Assembly (NCBI RefSeq): GCF_004359215.1
Contig: NC_090612.1
Span: 5,225,086-5,236,232 of the forward strand
DNA: 11,147 nucleotides
From: Bremia lactucae
Lineage: Eukaryota > Oomycota > Peronosporomycetes > Peronosporales > Peronosporaceae
Reading direction: 5' to 3'
In this document: positions 1-7,940 of the stretch, in pieces
Numbering within the stretch: position 1 is the stretch's first letter
Layout of the letters: every line of letters begins with the position of its first letter
Translations under genes and position numbers: made by a program
The notes under the pieces: model-generated
Told to the model about the DNA's origin: nothing
Databases searched by the model: none
What the model saw: the letters and a program-made list of their open reading frames with translations, nothing else

Positions 1-905
1 TAGATCATGTTTACCGACTACACGGGATGCCCGAGTTCAGACTATCGGACCGGGATCCACGTTTTAAGTCTGGTTTTTGGCGACATGTGTTTGAGCTGCT
101 AGGTAGCAAGCTCCACATTTCGACCGCAGATTATCTCCAGACCGATGGTCAAACAGAACGTGCCAATCGGATCGTGGTGGATGTCTTACGCACTATAGCA
201 ACTCCCAAATAATGGAGCAAGCAGTTGCTTTTTGTGGAGTTAGCTATAAACAACAGTGTCCACGCCAGTACAAGTGAAGCACCGTATATGTTAATGGACT
301 AAGCTATCATCGGTCGCCGGTTTCGTTTGTGCGCAGCCCGAGTCTTAGTGGGGGAGGGCCCCTAACTATGCTCGGTGCGAAACAGGGACATAGTTTCGTC
401 AATATGACGATGACCCATGAGGGGATCATCTCAAAGACTGAAACTTGCCCTAGTGACCCTGCTAGTTCAGCAGTGGTCAATTAAACTACGTCCTATGACC
501 GGCCTCTCGGCGGTGTCATAGGCGAGTTTGATGCTAAAACGTGAGCGCGACTCAACGCTGTGTGGATGAGCGATAAGCCATCACAAAAAAGTTCGTGACG
601 CGATGGCAAGTCACAGGACACGCAAAAAGAATATGCGGACCGAATAGGTCGAAAAATAATGAGCGCGATAGAGTAGGTGAAAAGTACTATTAAGTACTGC
701 TACCCTACCTAAAAATGCAGCTTCTGTACTACCTGGAGATACTACGAAGTTGTTGCCGCGTTTCATTGGGCCCTTTTCGGTGGAAGAAGAGGTTGAAGAC
801 CTAAATTATAGGCTCCACCTCCCCCGTATATGAAGACGCACCCCGTAATTTACGTGCTTCTCTGAAATGGTATTTAGACCCAAATGAGGTCACATATCCC
901 CATCC
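1..905 (+). pseudogene. Ty3/gypsy pol 3' part (integrase end and C-terminal tail), unit A
   Basis: This is the end of a gypsy polyprotein that enters from outside the window; the frame is already open at position 3, so no start is present. Integrase joins retrotransposon cDNA to host DNA. Visible core motifs are LSDRDPRF (residues from about 69), holding the second catalytic Asp, and TDGQTERAN, holding the catalytic Glu (about 141-167). A TAA at 210-212 interrupts the frame, but the same frame resumes with WSKQLLFVELAINN. A single-base loss near 285 shifts it to YVNGLSYHRSP. Further decayed stretches carry EFDAK (about 525-540) and FIGPFSV with YRLHLP (about 757-822), the module that follows integrase in gypsy elements. 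Recognisable homology fades at about 905. There are many lesions, so this is a dead copy. Family assignment is secure; exact lesion positions are approximate. Confidence 0.9.
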
Positions 906-907
906 GT

Positions 908-2417
908 CTAAGGAGAACGATGGTGACGCCGACTGTGAGTCGAGCGTCGTTTGGGTGAGGGGGACGGTGAAGGCGAAAAGTTGTCGGACCGACTCCTCCC
1001 ACCACGAACAGGACTTGGAGAGCGAGGGACATCACGCGAGCAACGCGTATCCCTCAGCATTATCCTCTCAAAGAGGTCCAAGCAAGCATTCAGGCGTTCA
1101 TAACCCTGACGAGCCTTCGCTCGGACACCAACGAGATCTGAAGTCAGTCGCAAGACTTTACCCTCGAGATCCACAATACGTCGTTCAGCAGCGCTTACGA
1201 TTGAACGGACGAAGGTAAGGCAGCCGCAAGTAGGTAGGCGAGATCACCCCTCCTATCGGGCGCCGCCTGCACTGATGGATGCGGGTAGGAATCAACGCTC
1301 CTTGATGGAAGTTTGCTTGCCCACGCTCCGAGAGGCAAAGGTATCAGATTCTCGTCCAATGGAGAGGTTACCCGAAGAGCTTTGGGAACCGATCGATACC
1401 CTACGTATTGAGGTGCCCGGCTTGGTGGCTGCCTATAAAAAGGAGCACCAGCTGAGGCCTCTTCGCGAGTCTCAAACGGACTAGCAGAAGCAGCGTTGTG
1501 AGAAGAAACAGGGGGTACAGTACCGCCAATGATTTCTTTCACACGTAAGCGGGCGAAATTAATTCGCTGCGACCGCTGTTTCACCGCATCGGAATGCGGA
1601 TGAATGCGGCGCAGGAATTCCGCCTCGTATTAATCGGGCGTTTCATTTGAACGCAACACGACCGGGATCGAAAAAATACGCCCAAGCGATTTTCCCTGAG
1701 CCCTCCATGATTTAAAGACGCCATAATAATTATGTGCGTCTACAAGAGCGCGCTCTAAGAGCGACGCTCTTGGCCCGTCTAAACGAGGACATTTAGATGG
1801 AGGGGCCATCGTTAATGCCACCCGTCACATAGCCACGTTCAAAACGACTGGCTTGTGACACCGACTGAGCACGTTCCCGTGTCGTCGGCGGAGCGTTAGA
1901 CTGGGAATCATCTATGTTAGAACCATTATGGATAATGGTCTGAGAATAAGGCGTTGTGGTTTACCCAACGGAGAAGCAAACTGCGCCCTTATGGGCAGCG
2001 CTCTCATTAATGGTCGCTACGCTAACCTAGCGCAGACGACGAGACAGCATTCATAAATGGTGCTGTCTCCATGTTGTAAGCAATGAGAGAAGTTTGGTTG
2101 GGCAATAATGCGCCATCATCCTTCCTCATGAGCTCGTTGTCCACATCACTACTATGAGGTGACGGCAACGGCGTCGACTCATTGAAGTCGACAATGAGCG
2201 ACGGATCAACATCCTCACTGTTAAAGTGGGATGGATCTTTAAGCCCTGTTAACGCGACAGCAGCAGTAGCTGTCGGCATTTCGACTAAGGCATTGGACGC
2301 TACCGCCGTGTTAACGCGGCGCGTGCGCTTAGCGCGAGGTTGAGTGAATGTCTTTCCAGATGACCAACCAACGTGGCTCCTTTTAGGTGGAATCCTTGGC
2401 GCCGTGTATGGAAACAC
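908..2417 (-). pseudogene. Broken gag-like ORF antisense to gypsy unit A, function unknown
   Basis: I do not recognise this protein. On the minus strand, open frames cover nearly all of 2417 to 908 in five blocks. Block 2417-2022 begins at GTG, has a basic PRAKRTRR stretch (a possible nuclear signal) and is Ser/Pro/Asp-rich after it. A second block lies at about 1990-1825. Block 1821-1630 continues in the same frame through one TAA (1630-1632) into 1629-1195, including KQRSQRINFARLRVKEIIGG. After a frameshift near 1200, block 1174-908 forms a heptad-like coiled coil (RIVDLEGKVLRLTSDLV) and ends in an SR-rich basic tail (SPSPVRGGRSRS). The order disordered N-terminus, central domain, coiled coil and basic tail resembles a gag or RNA-binding protein, but that is inference. 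It lies tail-to-tail with unit A pol and directly upstream of a plus-oriented PPT and LTR, so it looks like an antisense extra ORF of unit A. It could instead be a remnant of a separate minus-strand element. Confidence 0.55.
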
Positions 2418-2512
2418 AGGTCGCTAGAGTGGTTGAGAGAACTAGCGACGCGTAAAGCTGCCCGCAGTTCCTCGCTCCTCTTTGACGAATTTAAAATGTA
2501 AATTCGTTCTTT

Positions 2513-2523
2513 AAGGGGGTTGG
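2513..2523 (+). other. Polypurine tract of gypsy unit A
   Basis: The purine-rich run AAGGGGGTTGG lies immediately 5' of the LTR start at 2524. This is the expected place for the plus-strand primer of reverse transcription, and it marks the following LTR as a 3' LTR on the plus strand. The two Ts make it imperfect. Confidence 0.55.
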
Positions 2524-2592
2524 TGTAACGGGCTAAAGTTGCCCTAACGTTACACAGTCCCCGTTAAGTACACTTGGTGTACTAAAGGGGAT
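2524..2592 (+). repeat. Two hairpins at the 5' tip of LTR A
   Basis: The first pairs TGTAACGGGC (2524-2533) with GCCCTAACGTTACA (2541-2554), with a short bulge. The second pairs AGTACAC (2567-2573) with GTGTACT (2577-2583) across a TTG loop and is extended by TCCCC and GGGGA arms. They may be integrase-recognition or regulatory structures; the role is inferred. Confidence 0.6.
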
Positions 2593-3016
2593 AGTCAATT
2601 ACTTAAAAAAAGTATTGGACCCATGAAAACAACTTCAACTTAGTAAGTGCGCACGAGGAGCCGGATTACCGCTCCCGTGACTACACTCAAAATAAAGTAC
2701 TAAGTGAGTTGGGTGAGGACGCTAACGCGCCCACCCCAACTACCTCACTGCATGCAAGAGAAGACGCTTTAACCGCTTGCTCGCTGTGCTAGGGTGTGTG
2801 TCTAAGTAGAGCGTGGCCGCATTACGACGGGCCCGCCTACAATAGGCAGCAGTTTTATTGATTCTTATGCGGTCAAAGACCGAGTTTTGTTAACGCTAAA
2901 AACCTCACTACAAGTTGGATTCTGCGGTCGTTAAGACCAAATTGCGCCCGCGCTTTATTGAACATTTACAGTCGTGGCTAAGAAAGGTCTAGCTTGCACG
3001 CTAAACCTTCCTTACA
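2524..3016 (+). repeat. Gypsy 3' LTR, unit A (TGTAAC...TTACA, 493 bp)
   Basis: This non-coding block starts TGTAACGGGC and ends CCTTCCTTACA, giving TGTAA/TTACA inverted termini. A polypurine tract precedes it. Plus orientation is supported by the TGTAACGGG tip, which is like the 5' tips of the LTRs at 7879 and 8151. It is also supported by the internal motif AAGTACACTTGGT, shared with the LTR at 7658-7879 at about the same distance from the tip. The bases before (GTTGG) and after (AGACA) do not match, as expected if this is the 3' LTR of an element whose 5' LTR is outside the window. No ORF of note lies inside. Confidence 0.75.
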
Positions 3017-3447
3017 AGACACCCAGTGTTATACGTCGGTTGCTTAAGCCATATGAGGCAGGCGGCCGTGCCTCAGATTGCTGCATCCTCTCCAGGGTAT
3101 CCAGCTGGCCCTCTTATCGAGGTTGCTGACGTTCCAACATTGCAACGGTATTGGATCGCGTCAAAAGAGCCCTCAATTCGAGCAAAGCCCTCACGAAGAA
3201 GTTGCAACTGGTGCTTCAAAGTATCAAATGCATCCAACGAGATTTTGGCCCCCTCCCGTGTTTGTCGATGAGCGAGGGAAGCTGTTGAGAACTTTTAAAG
3301 CGACGTCGTCGCAAGGGCCAATACCAAAAAATATCTGGTGAAGTGACTGGGTACCCTTACTCGTAAAACTCTTCGAAGTTTGAGGTACCTCTTCGGCAAG
3401 ATTGCCCGTTGGCCGTTCACGTTTTTAAGCGCCGCGCTCAGGATTAA
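3017..3447 (+). pseudogene. Ty3/gypsy pol C-terminus with decayed chromodomain, unit B
   Basis: The piece starts directly at the end of LTR A with HPVLYVGCL, the motif that follows integrase in gypsy pol, then shifts frame to KPYEAGG. After a degraded linker, VFVDERGKLLRTFK (from about 3258) and then RRRRKGQYQK and YLVK (about 3300-3345) match the start and core of a gypsy chromodomain. Such a module usually tethers integration to modified histones. Next come GYP, FEVPLRQDCPLAV and VFKRRAQD, ending at TAA 3445-3447. At least three frameshifts are needed, and the conserved Trp after YLVK is a TGA stop. The upstream part of this pol is missing because LTR A abuts it. Chromodomain assignment is by motif resemblance and fairly confident; activity is certainly lost. 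Confidence 0.8.
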
Positions 3448-4230
3448 CTTTCGATAAACGACGCTTTCCACCAATAGAAGGTGAGAATAGGTGGATGTAT
3501 AGCCTCAGTACGGCTTTGATCTATGGTTGCGCGGTCAACTGAAGCCCTGGAGTGCTGGCTAAACCTATTCTCTCTTTGAGGCATATGCCGAACGTAACTG
3601 GCCTTTGGCCTTATGCTCTGCGAAATCGAAGCGAAGATTCCGTTCCAAATGAACATCAGCCACAACCGCAGATTTGTTATAGACCAGATTTTGCGGGGGT
3701 GGCGGGCCCATCGTAGCCCCACGAACCTGATCATCCAAATGCATCAAATACTGAAGTCGTGTCATTACATTAGGTGTAAGATATCGCTTATGAAAAGTGT
3801 CACGAGAAGCGAGCACCTCGAACGTCCTCGCCTTGAGTTTGGTGGTCCAGATGGTTAAGCTGCGACCCGTAATCTCTTGAAGGCACTCTTCCACATTAAG
3901 AGGAGTAAATCGATATACACTGTGAGCTTACACTTTTGCAAGGTGTGGAGCTTGACGACGAGCTTGTTCCTCTCTGAGGATTCCTGCTCTTCATCAAGCG
4001 GTTCATAATTATGTGGACTCAGGGTTCGGTGTCCTGTGGAATGCAGCTAAAGCATCCGCGGCACGTTTTGGGAAACGGTTTGGGGCCCAACAAGATTCGT
4101 CCACACGACGAGGCGGGAAGGAGCGACGCTCTTTTTTCCTCATCCTCCGATGGAGTATAACTTCATATTCCACCATATTCGCATCATCGAGGAAGGTGCT
4201 AAGAGTTTGTGAATCACGCTTTATTGTCAT
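3444..4230 (-). pseudogene. Broken ORF antisense to gypsy unit B, function unknown
   Basis: I do not recognise this product. Minus-strand blocks are 4230-4009 (basic HRRMRKKERRSFPPRR near its start), a degraded joint at about 4008-3895, 3894-3565 (beginning VEECLQEITGRSLTIW, including VLASRDTFHKRYLTPNVMTR), and after a frameshift near 3570 a tail ending FYWWKASFIES at 3444. The first and third blocks share one frame. The stop codon (3446-3444) overlaps the pol stop (3445-3447) so that both use the same TTAA. The ORF lies between pol and a plus-oriented PPT and LTR that is certainly plus by homology to unit E, so it is antisense to its element. No zinc knuckle, protease or RT motif is visible. 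Alternatives are a decayed minus-strand insertion or a non-coding stretch open by chance; the length and amino-acid texture argue against chance. Confidence 0.5.
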
Positions 4231-4274
4231 CGGACAAAGGAAACCGATCGGTTAGCTGTTTAAACTACAACCTT

Positions 4275-4329
4275 AAAGAGGAAAAGAAGCAAATGTTGCC
4301 ACTTGGTGTCAACAGTCAAATGAAGGAGA
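4275..4329 (+). other. Purine runs and polypurine tract of unit B
   Basis: A purine-rich run AAAGAGGAAAAGAAGCAAA (about 4275-4293) is followed by GAAGGAGA (4322-4329), which abuts the LTR start at 4330. The second is the likely plus-strand primer site; the first may be an auxiliary tract. This makes the following LTR a 3' LTR. Confidence 0.6.
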
Positions 4330-4793
4330 TGTAGTGGGGCACATATCGGTTGAAAACCGTTGTTGTGGTACATTTACTATGCAAAAAATTCCTATTTGTT
4401 CTCTCTAAGATAATTAATCACTAAAATCCCATTTATTATGGTTAACATATGTGGCAGTCGCCAGACATAAATCTGGCGGCTATTTTAATTTAAATTGGGT
4501 AAGGTTTTTAGATTTAAATAATAAATAAAATTTAGTTCCCCTTTTAATCTTAAAGCGTCTAGTGCCTTCTAAACCTTGCGCATTGATCTAAAAAAAGCAC
4601 TTTTCAAGGTATATACTCTCGGGCACGAGTTGCCACTTGGTTTTACGAACTCCTGAATTCCTTTATCTAGGATTCATTAAGCTTTACGAGCTTGCACAAC
4701 TCACTGAGTCTGGACCTATCAGCTCTATAGAACTAAGTGACTCTGAGTCTATAAGTCTTCCTCTAACTTCAGGAGCGAGGCAGCTCCGCTGCA
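4330..4793 (+). repeat. Gypsy 3' LTR, unit B (same family as LTR E)
   Basis: It starts TGTAGTGGGGCAC and ends GCTCCGCTGCA. It aligns along its whole length with the LTR at 8151-8492. Shared landmarks are the GTTGTTGTGGTACATTTACT block, CCCATTTATTATGG, the CGCCAGA hairpin, GGGTAAGGTTTTT, AGTTCCCCTTTT, CTTGCGCATTGATCT and the end GGAGCGAGG-AGCTCCGCT. It contains about 137 extra bases (roughly 4620-4756) absent from the other copy. The TATA-like box inside the hairpin reads CATAAAT here and TATAAAT in the other copy. Clear divergence shows that the two are separate, old insertions. Confidence 0.88.
4459..4478 (+). repeat. Conserved hairpin in LTR B
   Basis: CGCCAGA (4459-4465) pairs with TCTGGCG (4472-4478). 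It corresponds to the perfect 9-bp hairpin at 8283-8304 of LTR E. The next outward pair is C-G in E and T-G wobble here, so pairing is kept. Confidence 0.65.
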
Positions 4794-5081
4794 TAAGAAT
4801 GGAAATTACTTTGCTAAGATGTCTTATCGGTTACATATAAGTAAAAAGGTCCGAATTATCCTCTAACCAAATTATAGAACCTTTTTGCTGGTCGATCTGA
4901 GATGCCAAGATGACGTCAACTTTTACTTCAGAGGTGGCTGAAGTATTTAAATACGTCGTTCGATTCTTCTTCAACTTTTGACGATGTCAAAAAAAGCTTC
5001 GGCGGAGATACTAGCTCACAAAGTGTTGAGCACGGGCGAAGAGATAGAACGTAAATTGAGAGCTAATTGTTTTGAGGCTTG
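4794..5081. other. No recognisable content
   Basis: This AT-rich stretch lies between LTR B and the presumed end of the copia C LTR. I see no coding frame, no RNA signature and no clear repeat beyond a small CTTCAG/CTGAAG inverted pair at about 4926-4943. It may be flanking DNA of the unit B insertion, or it may hold more of the copia LTR if that LTR is longer than assumed. Confidence 0.5.
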
Positions 5082-5220
5082 TGTTACTAATTATCTTCGC
5101 TGCTCGTTCTCTTTAATCTCTCCTGCGTAGGTTTCTTCAAATCACCTTGCCCAATCGAATGGTCGCGTCGTTTTATCTTCAGTCGTGCCCTGTCACAGCA
5201 GCAGTCGCGCTGACTTAACA
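5082..5220 (-). repeat. Copia C 3' LTR (TGTTAAG...GTAACA)
   Basis: On the minus strand the LTR begins TGTTAAGTCAGCGCG at 5220, directly after a polypurine tract. The far end is placed at 5082, where the strand reads AATTAGTAACA, giving TGTTA/TAACA inverted tips and 139 bp. The start is firm; the end is a choice by terminal motif only, and the LTR could extend further left. Confidence 0.55.
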
Positions 5221-5231
5221 CTCCTTCCCTT
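5221..5231 (-). other. Polypurine tract of copia C
   Basis: On the minus strand the run AAGGGAAGGAG touches the TGTTA start of the LTR, as in functional copia elements. It fixes the strand and the LTR border. Confidence 0.75.
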
Positions 5232-6820
5232 GTGGGCGTGCTTACCCACTTAACATCATCAGTCCACGTGTTTGCTGAATCGGGGCGCTGGGAGGGTCTA
5301 CGTCAGGATGTTCGCACGCATTTTCTCGGACTAACAATGCCATACCTTCAGCATCTTCTTCTTTTCCAGATCTTTGACAAAATTGTATCGCATACCGATG
5401 TATTTCGCTCGCGCTGACGTAACCTCGCCCATGTATTGAGCAATAGCTTCTTGATTATCCACGCGTAGAGTTGATCCTGAGTGAGGCCGCACTCAATTTC
5501 CTTTATCAAGTATCGCTGCCCATCATCTCAGCCGCTGATTGAGAAGCCGGCACAGGCTCGGTTCCCATCGTTGACAATGCATAATATTTCGGTTTCTCGC
5601 ACAAACATACCACGACCACGCCGCCCATCACAAACGCATCATCGCTGACCGACTTCCGATCAATCTTTTTGCAGCGTAGTTGGCGTCGGTGCATGCCTTG
5701 ACTAGCACGCCTCCCCTTTAATTGCGTCCTTATCTCATTTTATCATGAGCTTCATGTTCTTAGAGACATTGAGATAGTTTGCGATCTTCTTTGCTAGACG
5801 CCAATATCCTTTTACCAGCGCGTGCGAGCGACGAGTCACTCGGTGCATCGCAAATGCTATGTCTGGTCGTGTGTATCGATCAATCCATAGCAGACTGCCC
5901 ACCCGCGACTTACAAGTCTGAACGGTCGATCTTTCGGGCGAGCCATTTCCACCAGATGATAGCGTTGCACCTTCATCGTCTTCGTCTTCTCCACCATCGA
6001 CACCCTGACTGGCGCCGACTCGGCCAATCTGAACTTCTCGATCATTTCATCGATAACATTTTCTTAATCGAGATTCTGTGCACAAGTCAAACAATTTGGC
6101 CTAGCTCGGTCCGTTAAACGGATACCCGATCCTACAGAGTCGGTCATGCGCTCAACAGTGTCATATCCATGGTGGCCAAGCTAATGTAAATCTAGTAGAG
6201 CTGTATCCGAAACAGCTTTATCGATTCCGTCCTAACCTTGTAGTACGACAGAGTTGACAGATCGAGCTTGTGCCTACCCAAGACATCGATTTGTAACACA
6301 TTGTTGCGGCGGAATACCTCGAATATCTTCATACTATCCTCTTGGGGCTTCGAATTCCAACTCGCTTGAGATACATAACACGCTATTCCAATATCCCATA
6401 GGTAATATGTTATCAGCAAGGTCTCACCATACAACATAGCAAACCTCGCTTGGGTCAACTATAATTTCCTTGCCGACAACAGCTGTCTTCGGCTCAGCCG
6501 ATCCAGCCTTAGTTACTTGAACCATTGTTTAGTTTGCCGACTTAATTTCGAATCGCGTTAAGTCTTTGAAGCCAGGATTCGCGTCCTATGTCTTTGACAT
6601 TGCGAATACATGGGTTCCACGCTTGCATTAGCGAGCTTTTATCTCGCTTGTTTTTGCCACTATGCCATCGATGCTTAAAAATAGCATCAAGATAGAAATC
6701 TTCCTTAGCGCAACCTCGCGCTGGGATCAAGGCCATGCAGCTTTGTCGCAATAAATAAGAGATAATTATGTATTGAGAAATAGTCTCTCTAGAGAAGCTA
6801 CTGACGAGCCGGTCGGGCAA
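5232..6820 (-). pseudogene. Ty1/copia polyprotein relic with internal deletion (copia C)
   Basis: Read on the minus strand from high to low coordinates. A gag/protease-side stretch (6820-6542, ending near GRESWL; weakest assignment) is followed by TMVQVTKAGSAEPKT and DLADNIL, the end of the protease region. Next come FEVFRRNNVLQIDVLGRHKL and the GAG-pre-integrase zinc motif YDTVERMTD...PNCLTCAQ (about 6172-6076). The frame then runs straight, through one TAA, into EMIEKFRLAESAPVRV (about 6051), which belongs to the end of reverse transcriptase. Integrase core and most of RT are absent. After that are TRPDIAFAMHRVTRRSHA, the RNase H block (KIDRKSVSDDAFVMGG, YALSTMGTEPVPASQSAAEM, DNQEAIAQYMGEV), YNFVKDLEKKKMLKV and the decayed terminus near 5260. 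Frameshifts and stops are many. The relic is a different lineage from copia G at the right end. Confidence 0.85.
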
Positions 6821-6940
6821 TAGGTACGGCTTCTTCTCAGGGCAAGGCGATACATTTTATTGTCTGCCCTCCTCTAAGTGGTACTTACTGGAGCAGCGGT
6901 AGCACAAGAACAATAATTACGATGGCTTACGCCATCGTCA

Positions 6941-7624
6941 TCACCACGCACAGGAATAAGTGCTTGCCGTCACGGGAGACGGTGCTGGCGATGAGAAATA
7001 ATCCTCATCGTCGGAAATAATTATGCTATAGCGAATGTTATTAGCACGACTACCCGATTGAGCCCCCTCATTCGAAGGCTCATAGTCAGCCGCCTGACGA
7101 CGATCAGGCGACGCTTCCGCTCTCCCCGAGTTGGCCATCTCGTCCGACTCGCATTCGTAGTCGACCGCCAAAGAGGGGTCGCATTCACGTGGTGACTCAC
7201 CACGCGCACCCGCAGTTCGTGTTGCGGGAGAAGATGATACTACGGCAGACGCCCTGTCTGCCGCAAGAGACAATAATGCGTCGTTCGCGACTGCATGTAC
7301 CACAGCCGAAGGCGCCGCACTATTCGCACACCGCATGGACTCGTTTAACATGCGATAGAGTTGAAAATGATGGTTCTGACCAATCAACATCGTTTTCAAT
7401 GAAGTGGTCTTAAAGTGACCACTCTATTCAATGACAGTCAGAGTGATTGTCGTTGAAGGAGGGGTTATGTAACGGTATACATCGTTACATGAAATGATCA
7501 CTTGCAGGTTGTTCATTAATTTATTATCTAAGAGGTAGATAATATTCGGAAAGCTTATCCGTTGGTAAATATGGGCCATTATATCCACTTGCTCCGCGGT
7601 CCAGTCAGCACTGGACGCGCGCAA
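6941..7624 (-). pseudogene. Unidentified gag-like ORF downstream of LTR D, one in-frame stop
   Basis: I cannot name the family. The minus frame is open from upstream of 7624 to 6941 except for one TAG at 7424-7426, about 228 codons in one register. The first listed codon at 7624 is TTG; the first in-frame ATG is a few codons on, at MAHIYQR. The N-terminal block (WTAEQVDIMAHIYQRISFPN) looks folded and helical. After the stop it becomes Ala/Ser-rich, then acidic and low-complexity with DPSLAVDYECESDE (about 7180-7139), and it ends with an acid run SDDEDYF and a Ser/Pro tail. Lying about 35 bp inside a minus-oriented LTR, the natural reading is the gag of unit D. A short match, DPSLxVDxxES-like, to the antisense ORF of unit A (about 2207-2173) hints at kinship but is too short to prove it. 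Confidence 0.5.
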
Positions 7625-7657
7625 AGAGAGAGACAGATAAGACTTAATTACATGTTT

Positions 7658-7879
7658 TGTATTAGCATATAATTAAGTTAGTATTCAAGAGATAGAAACA
7701 GAAGAACTTAATTATATTGAATACAGTTTACTTTTAGTCCTCTTAAAAGCAAGTGTTTTAGAAAGAGTCTTCCTCTGCACGGACTAGTGTACGTGAAGTG
7801 ACGTGAGGCACCACTCGCAGTGCAGCAGTACCAAGTGTACTTGTACTGAAGCAGTACAAGTCGGCAGTGCCCCGTTACA
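7658..7879 (-). repeat. Gypsy-type LTR, unit D (TGTAACGGGG...TACA)
   Basis: On the minus strand it starts TGTAACGGGGCAC at 7879, sharing TGTAAYGGGGCAC with LTR E and AAGTACACTTGGT (7842-7830) with LTR A. The left end is put at 7658, where the strand reads GCTAATACA, giving TGTA/TACA tips and 222 bp. Orientation rests on the shared tip. A purine-rich run on the opposite strand at 7623-7642 weakly argues the other way, but the shared internal motif makes minus more likely. Confidence 0.65.
7839..7861. repeat. Perfect 10-bp hairpin in LTR D
   Basis: ACTTGTACTG (7839-7848) and CAGTACAAGT (7852-7861) are perfect reverse complements with a 3-nt loop. It sits 18-40 bp from the LTR tip, a position like the GTACAC hairpin of LTR A. 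Confidence 0.8.
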
Positions 7880-7940
7880 ATTCCGATCCATTCGAATAAA
7901 ATACATTTACCAGTTGAAGACAACCTTTTTTCATTAACTT

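Noticed and set aside
955..1484. Plus-strand open frames 955-1218 and 1275-1484, the second in a frame open from about 1107
   Set aside because: They mirror the minus-strand ORF, which is open over a longer total span, continues past 1484 and has a credible coiled coil and basic tail. I keep a caveat: part of 906-1100 could still be the degenerate C-terminal tail of pol A.
2022..3016. Reading LTR A as a minus-strand 5' LTR with the 2417-908 ORF as its sense gag
   Set aside because: The TGTAACGGG tip and the AAGTACACTTGGT motif are at the left end, the same polarity as the tip of gag-bearing LTR E, and a polypurine tract sits at 2513-2523. Minus orientation would put these at the wrong end.
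4637..4840. Plus-strand 67-codon ORF
   Set aside because: It runs across the LTR B extra block and past its end, so it is an accidental open frame.
5779..6117. Plus-strand 112-codon ORF
   Set aside because: It is a shadow of the copia C RT/RNase H region, which has clear motifs on the minus strand.
7708..7923. Minus-strand 71-codon ORF
   Set aside because: It lies within LTR D and its tip; LTR landmarks explain the sequence and the protein has no natural texture.
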